From contig JAHIKV010000113.1 of NCBI GenBank assembly GCA_018897395.1, positions 1-41,880 of the forward strand: a stretch of 41,880 nucleotides of DNA, given 5' to 3'. Positions 15,693 through 22,333 of this stretch are shown here, in pieces; the stretch's first letter is position 1; each line of letters begins with the position of its first letter. The notes beneath the pieces were generated by a model. The model saw only the letters and a program-made list of their open reading frames with translations, did no database searches and was not told where the DNA came from. The DNA is from Planctomycetota bacterium. Its GTDB lineage: Bacteria; Planctomycetota; Planctomycetia; Pirellulales; Thermoguttaceae. Position numbers and translations under genes: made by a program.

Positions 15693-16337
15693 TCACGTCA
15701 ATCGCCACCGCTGTTCCCAACGGTCGAAACATCCCGGCAGCAGGCCGACGTGCAGAAACAACGTCGATATTGCGCAGCCGACGGCCGCTCCGACCAGCAC
15801 GTCGCTGGGGTAATGCGCTCCCGAAACGATCCGCTGGCATCCGACCAGCACTGCCAGCAGGGCGAACAGGAAGCGGCCTTGGGGGTAAAGCCAGATCAAC
15901 GCGGCCGCCAGCCCGACGGCCGTGGCGGTGTGGGCCGAGGGGAAACTCTGTTGTCCGCTGTCGCCGCTGAACATCGGCAACCAGTGATGGAAGGTCGCCC
16001 ACACCGAGTCGGGAGACGGCAGGTTACGCGGTCGGAATCGGATGACGAGCAATTTCAGCAGGTCGGCCGCCCCGCCCGAGGCCAGCGCGCAGCCGAACAC
16101 CCGCGGAATGGCCCAGCGCCGCCGGCGATCGAGTTGATGCAGCGCCAGCAGGATCAGGATCACCCCCAAGCCGTGCCCGAACGTCTCGAACGTGTTAAAG
16201 CAAGTACGATAATCTCGCAGGGGTTTGGACTGGAAGACCCCGGCGACGGGTACGTCCACGGCGAGCGCGGCCGCCCCGGCCAACGCCAACACGACGGGCA
16301 AAATGAATCTCCGGCAACTTCGGCAAGCGTTGGACAT
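15693..16337 (-). CDS. PAP2-family membrane phosphatase
   Basis: The 214-residue protein has the three phosphatidic-acid-phosphatase motifs: KLLVIRFRPRN, SFPSAHTA, and CQRIVSGAHYPSDV with the catalytic His. Several membrane helices surround them. PAP2 enzymes dephosphorylate lipid phosphates, for example undecaprenyl pyrophosphate or phosphatidate. Start 16337 (MSNACRSCRRF) is preferred because the hydrophobic N-terminal helix follows; the open frame to 16466 would overlap the divergent glycosyltransferase start. It lies between two polyprenyl-sugar-dependent glycosyltransferases, so recycling of the lipid carrier is a reasonable inference. Confidence 0.88.
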   Translation of the reverse strand: MSNACRSCRRFILPVVLALAGAAALAVDVPVAGVFQSKPLRDYRTCFNTFETFGHGLGVILILLALHQLDRRRRWAIPRVFGCALASGGAADLLKLLVIRFRPRNLPSPDSVWATFHHWLPMFSGDSGQQSFPSAHTATAVGLAAALIWLYPQGRFLFALLAVLVGCQRIVSGAHYPSDVLVGAAVGCAISTLFLHVGLLPGCFDRWEQRWRLT

Positions 16338-16442
16338 TGGTGGCACGGCGGAAAACTGATGTTGGCCTGCAACGAAGGATGGTCTACAGTGTGTGTCAAT
16401 AAGCGTTCCCCCCAGCCATGTCAATACCACTCCGGCAGGCCC

Positions 16443-18482
16443 ATGAGCCGACAGATTCGCTATCAACTCTGGATCGCCGCCGCGGCGAGCGTGATTTTCT
16501 TCTGGAATCTCGGCGACGCCGGACTGTGGGACATGGACGAGGCGCTCTATACCTCCTGCGCCCGAGAGATGTTCGAGCGCGGCGATTGGGTCGTGCCGTG
16601 GTTCAACGGCCGGATGTTTCCCGAAAAGCCGCCGTTGATGTTCTGGACGATGATCGCCGGCTTCGAGCTGTTCGGAGTGAACGAACTAGGCGCCAGGTTC
16701 TTTTCGGCGGTGATGGGCGTTGCCGCGGCGCTGGCCGCCTTTCATCTCGGCCGGCTGCTCTTCAACGTGCGGGTAGGATTATGGACCGGCCTGATCACCG
16801 CCTCGACGATCGTCTTCACCATATCCGCCCGAGCGGCAACGGTCGATTGCGCGCTGACCTTCGTCACCACCGCGGCCATGCTGCTGTTCGTGATGGCGAA
16901 AGGTTTGGGTGGCGGGATTCGGGGTTCGGGGTTCGGGGTTCGGGATTCAGAACATCGAGGGCTGGGCGCTTCAGCGCCCAGTGGCGGCGGAGAACGTTCC
17001 AATCCCGAACCCCGAACCCTTCACTGGCCCTACGCCGCGCTGATGTACGCCTGCATCGGCCTGGCCGTGTTGGCCAAGGGGCCGGTGGGAATGGTCCTGC
17101 CGCCGGCCGCGATTGGATTGTACATGCTGATCGAAGGCGGCCCGCGGCGGGTGTTCCGCTCGGCTTGGGAGATGCGCCCACTGACGGCGATGGTCGTCAT
17201 CGCGGCGGTCGCCGCGCCGTGGTACGTGATGGTCGGTCAATACAACGAAGGCGAATGGCTGAGAAAGTTCTTCTTCGAGTTCAATCTTCGCCCCTTCCGC
17301 CAGCCGATCCTCGGCCACGGCGACGCAAGCTCATTGCAACATGCCTGGGCCGTGACGGTCTCGATCCTCTACTACTTCTATCACGTCCCTGCCATTCTGT
17401 TCGGCTTCTTCCCCTGGTCGGTCTTCCTGGGGCCTACCCTGATCCACACCTACCAGTGCCTCCGTCGAAGTGAAAGCCGCTATTTAGCCCCGGGTGAATA
17501 CACCCGGGGCAAAGTGTGTGCCGCGAAAAACACTGACTCCCCGCCGTGTATTCACGGCGGGCTAAATGGAACCCCGTTTTTAGGATGCGTGTTCGCGGTG
17601 TGCTGGTTCGGCGTGTGGCTCGTGTTTTGGTCGGTCTGCAAGACCAAGCTGCCCCACTACCTGCTGCCGGCCTATCCGGCGTTGGCAATGCTGACCGCAT
17701 GGTGGATCGACCGCTGGCTGGGCGAGGAGAAAAAGGGGTCAGACCCCATTTGCCGGAACGGCCCGGAGGGTGCTTCGCACAAATGGGGTCTGTCCCCTTT
17801 TGCTCCACGCTGGCCGCGGAACGCATGGATTTCGACGATCCTGACCGGCCTGGGCATCATCGTCGCCATCCCGATCGTGGCCGCCTACTACCTGCCCGGC
17901 GAGGCGCTGATCGGGCTGGTCGGGCTGATCCCGCTCGTCGGCGGCGCCTGGTGTTGGCGTGAGACTTCACGAGGCCGGAACCGGCAGGCGATGGGCGTTT
18001 TCGCCGTCATGTCGGTGCTGTTCTTGACGGCCGTTTTCGGCTTCGCCGCCCTGTATGTCGATCGCCATCAAAACGCCGAGCCGATGATCGCCGCCATCCG
18101 CGAAGACTGCGGCCAAGGAAAAGGGGACAGTCCCCATTTGTGCGAAGCACCCTTCGGGCCGTTCCGGCAAAAGGGGACTGTCCCCTTTTCCTTGGCCACC
18201 TATCGCTTCTTCCGCGAAAGCACGGTCTATTATTCGGGCCGGCCGGTGACCCGCTGCGAGGGCGATCGGGAAGAGGCGCTGAAAGAACTGGCCGATTTTC
18301 TCGCCAAACCCGGCCGTTCTTACGTCATCACCACCGACCGACAGGAGCGCGAGATCGAGGAGGCGTTTCCCGGCCGGTTGCGGGTGATCTTCCGCCATCC
18401 CCGCTTCCTCGCTCCCGGCGAGATGGTCGTGCTGCGCCGCGGCGGCGAGGACGACGTCGGTTCGACGAAGCCGGACATCTGA
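16443..18482 (+). CDS. PMT/ArnT-type membrane glycosyltransferase (GT-C fold)
   Basis: The 679-residue product resembles the gene at 13803. It has the outer-loop motif LWDMDEALYTSCAREMFERG, then WVVPWFNGRMFPEKPPLMFW, repeated membrane helices and a soluble C-terminal region. Substrates are unknown. Start 16443 is chosen because homology begins at MSRQIRYQL and GGCAGG lies upstream. Four in-frame inserts are present: mirrored element J/H (residues about 158-193), F (about 347-375), B4 (about 430-453) and B5 (about 557-585). Its 3' end overlaps antisense the 3' end of comEC by 163 bp. Confidence 0.88.
   Translation: MSRQIRYQLWIAAAASVIFFWNLGDAGLWDMDEALYTSCAREMFERGDWVVPWFNGRMFPEKPPLMFWTMIAGFELFGVNELGARFFSAVMGVAAALAAFHLGRLLFNVRVGLWTGLITASTIVFTISARAATVDCALTFVTTAAMLLFVMAKGLGGGIRGSGFGVRDSEHRGLGASAPSGGGERSNPEPRTLHWPYAALMYACIGLAVLAKGPVGMVLPPAAIGLYMLIEGGPRRVFRSAWEMRPLTAMVVIAAVAAPWYVMVGQYNEGEWLRKFFFEFNLRPFRQPILGHGDASSLQHAWAVTVSILYYFYHVPAILFGFFPWSVFLGPTLIHTYQCLRRSESRYLAPGEYTRGKVCAAKNTDSPPCIHGGLNGTPFLGCVFAVCWFGVWLVFWSVCKTKLPHYLLPAYPALAMLTAWWIDRWLGEEKKGSDPICRNGPEGASHKWGLSPFAPRWPRNAWISTILTGLGIIVAIPIVAAYYLPGEALIGLVGLIPLVGGAWCWRETSRGRNRQAMGVFAVMSVLFLTAVFGFAALYVDRHQNAEPMIAAIREDCGQGKGDSPHLCEAPFGPFRQKGTVPFSLATYRFFRESTVYYSGRPVTRCEGDREEALKELADFLAKPGRSYVITTDRQEREIEEAFPGRLRVIFRHPRFLAPGEMVVLRRGGEDDVGSTKPDI
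16916..17021. repeat. Mirrored element J with palindrome H as loop (in glycosyltransferase 2)
   Basis: A G-rich run of TTCGGGG words (16916-16948), the palindrome CTGGGCGCTTCAGCGCCCAG (16962-16981), then the reverse-complement run ATCCCGAACCCCGAACCC (17000 onward). Translated in frame. Confidence 0.85.
17482..17567. repeat. Palindromic repeat F, copy 1 (in glycosyltransferase 2)
   Basis: Left end ATTTAGCCCCGGGTGAATAC, right end GTATTCACGGCGGGCTAAAT. Translated in frame as LAPGEYTRGK and PPCIHGGLNG. Copy 2, in reverse orientation, is at 37301-37382. Confidence 0.9.
17731..17801. repeat. Palindromic repeat B, copy 4 (in glycosyltransferase 2)
   Basis: Arms AAAAGGGGTCAGACCCCA and right-hand complement with one mismatch, and the constant B loop. 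In frame. Confidence 0.92.
18111..18197. repeat. Palindromic repeat B, copy 5 (inverted, in glycosyltransferase 2)
   Basis: An 87-bp palindrome extending to GGCCAAGG and CCTTGGCC at its ends. Arms AAAAGGGGACAGTCCCC, reversed loop, 29 codons, in frame. Confidence 0.92.
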
Positions 18483-21058
18483 ATTCCCTCGGCGGTGATC
18501 CTTGCCCGAATCGCCCCGCGGTCGGAAGTCGGCAATACCCGGCCGCCGACCGCCCGATAGGTCGCCTCGATGTCCGGGGCGTTCCATCGTCCGCCGCCGC
18601 TGAGTACCACCCAGCGCGGCCTGCACCACGCGGCCAGCTCGGGCGAGTTGCTCTTCCGGCTGCCGTGGTGCGGGGCCAAAAGCACGTCGTAACGCAGCGG
18701 CTCCTCGGCCAGCAGATCGTTCAGTCCGGGCGATTCGAGATCGCCGGGCAACAGCACTCTCCGCCCGAAACACTCCACCGCCAGCACGAGACTGTTGGCG
18801 TTGTTCGAGCCGAGCACGCCTTGCCCCGGCGGGTGCAGCACTTCGATCGAGCAGCCGCCGCCCCCTTGCAAGCGGTCGCCGGCGCGGAGTTCCCGCACCG
18901 CTACGCCGTGTCGGTCGAGGGCGTCGCGCAACACCGCCAGCAGGCCGCCCTCTTCCTCGAACATGATCGGCGAAACGTACACCACCCCGACCGAAAACCT
19001 CTCGAGCAATTCCGGCAAGGCGTTGAAGTGGTCGGCGTCGGGGTGCGAGATCACCACGGCGTCGAGGTGCGTGAGTCCTTGATGCCAGAGGAACTCGGAG
19101 ATCGTCCGGGCGCCGCCTTTCGGCGAGCCGAGCTGTCCGGCGTCGTAGAGCATCGTCTGGCCCGAGGGTAGTTCCAACAGCGCCGCGCAACCGTGCCCCA
19201 CGCTGAGGAACGTGCAATCGAGCCGGTCGAAACATTTTTGTTCACCCAGTTTTCCGGCCGCTGAAAAACCGACGGCGATCCACGCCGCCAGCAGTCCCGC
19301 GCACCATCGCCGCGGCGGCCGCAGACGCGGAAATGCCGCCAACAGGCCCAATCCGCCGTAAAAACCCCACAGCCACCAATCCTCCGGGCCGGGGACCCAA
19401 CGATATGGAACATGCTGGGCCACTTTGATGCTTTCTTCCAACCACCGGAAACTCAGATTGCACAAGTTGCCACAGAAGTTTCCCAGAAACGAAGATATCG
19501 ATCCCAACAACAGTAAGCTGAAACCGCAAAACAAACTCAGGCACATTAGCGGCCAAAGCAGCACATTTAGGACCAGAGCCACGGGCGAGAAAATATGGAA
19601 CCGCGCCATTACCAGTGGCAACGTCAGAAACCAAAGCAATCCTCCGGCTAAAACTAAACCGATCACACTACGTTTAAGCTTTTGTATCAACCACGACAAC
19701 CAGCCTTGGTTCTTCATCACCAGCCATTCGAGCGTTCGCTTCTCTTTTTCCTTGTCGTCCTCGTCGTTCCAATGCGGCCGTTGCGGGGCAAACCAGATTA
19801 ACCCGGCGACGCACAAGAATGACAATTGAGGACCGACCTGAAGCAGGCAGGAAGGATTCAAGGCCAGTACGACCAGTGCCGCGGCCGCGAGCGAGTTCAT
19901 GCTCAGAGCTTGGCGGTAAAAATACATCGCACTACAGGCGATTAGCACCAGAACAGTCGCCCTAACCACCGATGGTCGGGCGTCTACCATCAGGGCGTAG
20001 AGCAATGTAAGAATCGCAATGGCCGCCAAAGCCCAGCCGCGAGGAACCGGCGTGTACCGCATGATTAAGAACAGTATCAAGGCCAGGATGCCCACGTGCA
20101 GGCCGGAAATCGCCAGAAGATGGATGGTGCCGGTTGTTAGGAACGCCTCTTTCCGGTCAGCGTTAAGTTCCTCGCGCAGGCCAAGCAAAACGGCGGCGGC
20201 TAGTTCTGATTGCTTTGGATCGAGGAATTGCCGCAATACCCGATTACTATGTGCGCGCACCCGGTCGAGAAATCGCCCGACGCCCCACCAGTTGCCTGGG
20301 GCGATCATTGAGACGCATTGCGGAACCTCCGCGCGCAGGCTGCTGAGAATTCGATCGGAGCGGAGCCGAGCGGCGCGATCGAACGAGCCGGGATTCAGCG
20401 GAACGGAAGGGGCCGAGAGTTGGGCGAAACAGCGCAGCCGGTCGCCGGCCTCGATCCGGGGATTGTCGTCATGCATGAGCAACGTCGCTCGGCCTGAAAC
20501 CGGCCGCCATTCCGCCCGGTCTCGAATTGCGACCAGGTCCACCAGCAGGCGCGATCCCTTGAGGGTCGACCATGATTCGACTGAGGGCGGCAGCTCGCGG
20601 GGCCGCTCGACCGCGATGGCCTCGACGCACGCCGGTTCGGCTTTGCGGCGGGCGAAAAGACCAAGATCGTCCGCCGCAAACAGATTCCATCGGCAGTGGC
20701 GCCACGCCCCGGCCGCGGCCGCCACGGCCAAAAGCAACACGGCGTTGCTTAATAAAGAGACGGCGAAACTCGGCGTTGGGACGTCCAGCGTTGGGGCGGC
20801 AGTTGTACTGCCGCCCCTCGTAACGGCAGGCAAGAGTCGGCAGTGCAACTGCCGCCCCAACCGAAGTTGCCGTCCCAACCGAATTGCGATCCAGGCGGCA
20901 AGCCCGGCGACGGCCAGCGCCCACCACGTCCCCAGCCGGAGCGGCCAATGCCGATCGACGATGATGCCCACCGCCGCGGCAACCAAAACGATCACCAGCG
21001 GATGATAGCGCGGCGGTGGCGCGGGCTTGTTCGCCGCATCGGGGGGTGGGGCAGGCAT
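18320..21058 (-). CDS. comEC: ComEC/Rec2-type DNA uptake membrane protein
   Basis: ComEC forms the inner-membrane channel for single-stranded DNA during natural transformation. The 912-residue product has the N-terminal DUF4131-like region, the Competence domain with AISGLHVG and LLYALMVDARPSVVRATV, several membrane helices, and the C-terminal metallo-beta-lactamase-like domain with SHPDADHFNALPELL, VLLPGDLESPG and LLAPHHGSRKSNSPEL. Repeat C copies 2 and 3 are inserted in frame near residues 65-90. After GIQMSGFVEP the last about 50 residues are antisense to the neighbouring glycosyltransferase and do not look like ComEC, suggesting loss of the original stop. Confidence 0.93.
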   Translation of the reverse strand: MPAPPPDAANKPAPPPRYHPLVIVLVAAAVGIIVDRHWPLRLGTWWALAVAGLAAWIAIRLGRQLRLGRQLHCRLLPAVTRGGSTTAAPTLDVPTPSFAVSLLSNAVLLLAVAAAAGAWRHCRWNLFAADDLGLFARRKAEPACVEAIAVERPRELPPSVESWSTLKGSRLLVDLVAIRDRAEWRPVSGRATLLMHDDNPRIEAGDRLRCFAQLSAPSVPLNPGSFDRAARLRSDRILSSLRAEVPQCVSMIAPGNWWGVGRFLDRVRAHSNRVLRQFLDPKQSELAAAVLLGLREELNADRKEAFLTTGTIHLLAISGLHVGILALILFLIMRYTPVPRGWALAAIAILTLLYALMVDARPSVVRATVLVLIACSAMYFYRQALSMNSLAAAALVVLALNPSCLLQVGPQLSFLCVAGLIWFAPQRPHWNDEDDKEKEKRTLEWLVMKNQGWLSWLIQKLKRSVIGLVLAGGLLWFLTLPLVMARFHIFSPVALVLNVLLWPLMCLSLFCGFSLLLLGSISSFLGNFCGNLCNLSFRWLEESIKVAQHVPYRWVPGPEDWWLWGFYGGLGLLAAFPRLRPPRRWCAGLLAAWIAVGFSAAGKLGEQKCFDRLDCTFLSVGHGCAALLELPSGQTMLYDAGQLGSPKGGARTISEFLWHQGLTHLDAVVISHPDADHFNALPELLERFSVGVVYVSPIMFEEEGGLLAVLRDALDRHGVAVRELRAGDRLQGGGGCSIEVLHPPGQGVLGSNNANSLVLAVECFGRRVLLPGDLESPGLNDLLAEEPLRYDVLLAPHHGSRKSNSPELAAWCRPRWVVLSGGGRWNAPDIEATYRAVGGRVLPTSDRGAIRARITAEGIQMSGFVEPTSSSPPRRSTTISPGARKRGWRKITRNRPGNASSISRSCRSVVMT
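20790..20861. repeat. Palindromic repeat C, copies 2 and 3 (in comEC)
   Basis: A full copy (GGGGCGGCAGTTGTACTGCC, 20790-20817) and a partial copy (GGCAGTGCAACTGCCGCCCC, 20837-20861), read in frame on the minus strand. Confidence 0.8.
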
Positions 21059-21134
21059 GGCGGGTATTCTGGCACGAAACCGTCAGCTAGACAAGTCGCG
21101 GAACCAAATGAAATTGCGCGACGGGGAGAAGATT

Positions 21135-21217
21135 GTTTAGCCCCGGCGTCCACGCCGGGAGCACCGCGCGGCGGCAAAAATAACCGTTTGCTCCCGGCGT
21201 GGACGCCGGGGCTAAAC
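21135..21217. repeat. Palindromic repeat E, copy 1
   Basis: Left end GTTTAGCCCCGGCGTCCACG, right end the exact complement ending GGGGCTAAAC, with an 83-bp span between comEC and the GT9 gene. The stop codon of the GT9 gene (TAG, 21212-21214) is inside the right end. Confidence 0.92.
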
Positions 21218-22243
21218 AAGCGGCACTTCATCATTTTTTCCCAATAACCCGTCGCATGCGTCGCAGACCATCTCCGTCGTGATGCTCTCCATGTAGATGG
21301 CTGGGGCCGTGCGTCGGGCGCGGGTTGGCCCCTCGAAAAACATCTTCTGCAACGCGACGTGACGCGGTCCGTAAGGCCCGTGGCGGGCGGCTGGCCAGGG
21401 GCCGTAAAGCCCTACGCACGGCGTGTCAACCGCCGCGGCCAGGTGCAACGGCCCGGTGTCGGCGCCGATGAACAGTTTCGCCCGGCGTGCCAGCGCGGCC
21501 AGCTCGGGCAGCGTCGTCGGCGGGGCCGGGACGGCCGACTCGCCGCCTTCGCCTGCGATCCGCTGGGCCGCCGCCCGCTCGGCTTCCCCGGCCCAGACGA
21601 CCAGCGTGGGAAGACGCCGGGCGTCGCCCAGATGTCGGGCAACCGCCGCGTATCGCTCGGCCGGCCAGAGTTTCGACGGCCAGCCCGCCCCGGGATTTAT
21701 GATTGCAAACCCGCCCGCCAACCCCTCGCGGTCGATTGTCCGCTCGGCCGACTCGCGGGCCTCTTCTTGCTCGGGGACTTGAAAGCGGATCGTCGGCGAG
21801 CGGATGCCCAACGGACCGAGCAGTTCCAGGTAGCGGTCGATCACGTGCGTGGACTTTGGATCGACCCGCTCGTTGTTAAACCACTTGCTCAACTCGCGCC
21901 CGCCGGGTTTTCCGAAGCCGACCCGCCGCCGCGCGCCGGTGAGCCGCGCCAGCACGGCCGACTTCGTCAGGCCCTGCACGTCCACCGTCACGTCGAAGCG
22001 AAGGTCGCGCAGCTTGCGCCGCAACCGCCAAACGCCGCCGGGCGACTTGAGCCAGCCGCGTGGAAGCATAATCAATTCGTCGAGCGCCTCGTGCCCTTGC
22101 AGCAGTGTGCCGGCTCGCCGCTCGACCGCCCAAGCCAGCATGGCGTCGGGAAACCGCTCCCGCAGCGCGCAGGCGACCGGCATGGTCTGGATCACGTCGC
22201 CGATCGCACTGAGGCGCACTATCAGAATCCGTAGTGGCGGCAT
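21212..22243 (-). CDS. Glycosyltransferase family 9 (ADP-heptose:LPS heptosyltransferase-like)
   Basis: GT9 enzymes add heptose to the lipopolysaccharide core at the cytoplasmic face. The 343-residue product has the N-terminal motif LRILIVRLSAIGDVIQTMP, VDVQGLTKSAVLARL, the second Rossmann domain with NPGAGWPSKLWP, and the donor-site segment FIGADTGPLHLAAAVDTPCVGLYG. The nucleotide-sugar is not certain. Its C-terminus ends in LV-stop, with GTTTAG supplied by repeat E. A TATAAT only about 10 nt upstream of the ATG suggests a very short leader. Confidence 0.9.
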   Translation of the reverse strand: MPPLRILIVRLSAIGDVIQTMPVACALRERFPDAMLAWAVERRAGTLLQGHEALDELIMLPRGWLKSPGGVWRLRRKLRDLRFDVTVDVQGLTKSAVLARLTGARRRVGFGKPGGRELSKWFNNERVDPKSTHVIDRYLELLGPLGIRSPTIRFQVPEQEEARESAERTIDREGLAGGFAIINPGAGWPSKLWPAERYAAVARHLGDARRLPTLVVWAGEAERAAAQRIAGEGGESAVPAPPTTLPELAALARRAKLFIGADTGPLHLAAAVDTPCVGLYGPWPAARHGPYGPRHVALQKMFFEGPTRARRTAPAIYMESITTEMVCDACDGLLGKNDEVPLV

Positions 22244-22252
22244 TATTTCCGC

Positions 22253-22258
22253 ATTATA
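22253..22258 (-). promoter_or_regulatory. Candidate -10 element of the GT9 gene
   Basis: A perfect TATAAT on the minus strand, nine bases before ATG 22243. This predicts a leader of a few bases. No convincing -35 element. Confidence 0.4.
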
Positions 22259-22298
22259 TCATTATTCGCCTCTTGCCCCAGTGCCCCGATTCGCGGCA

Positions 22299-22327
22299 GT
22301 GACAGACCGCCGGCCTCGGCATAGAAT
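22299..22327 (+). promoter_or_regulatory. Candidate promoter of the YgiQ gene (leaderless transcript)
   Basis: GTGACA (22299-22304) and TAGAAT (22322-22327) with an exact 17-bp spacer. The expected transcription start coincides with ATG 22334, and no ribosome-binding site is visible. Confidence 0.55.
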
Positions 22328-22333
22328 ACATTC

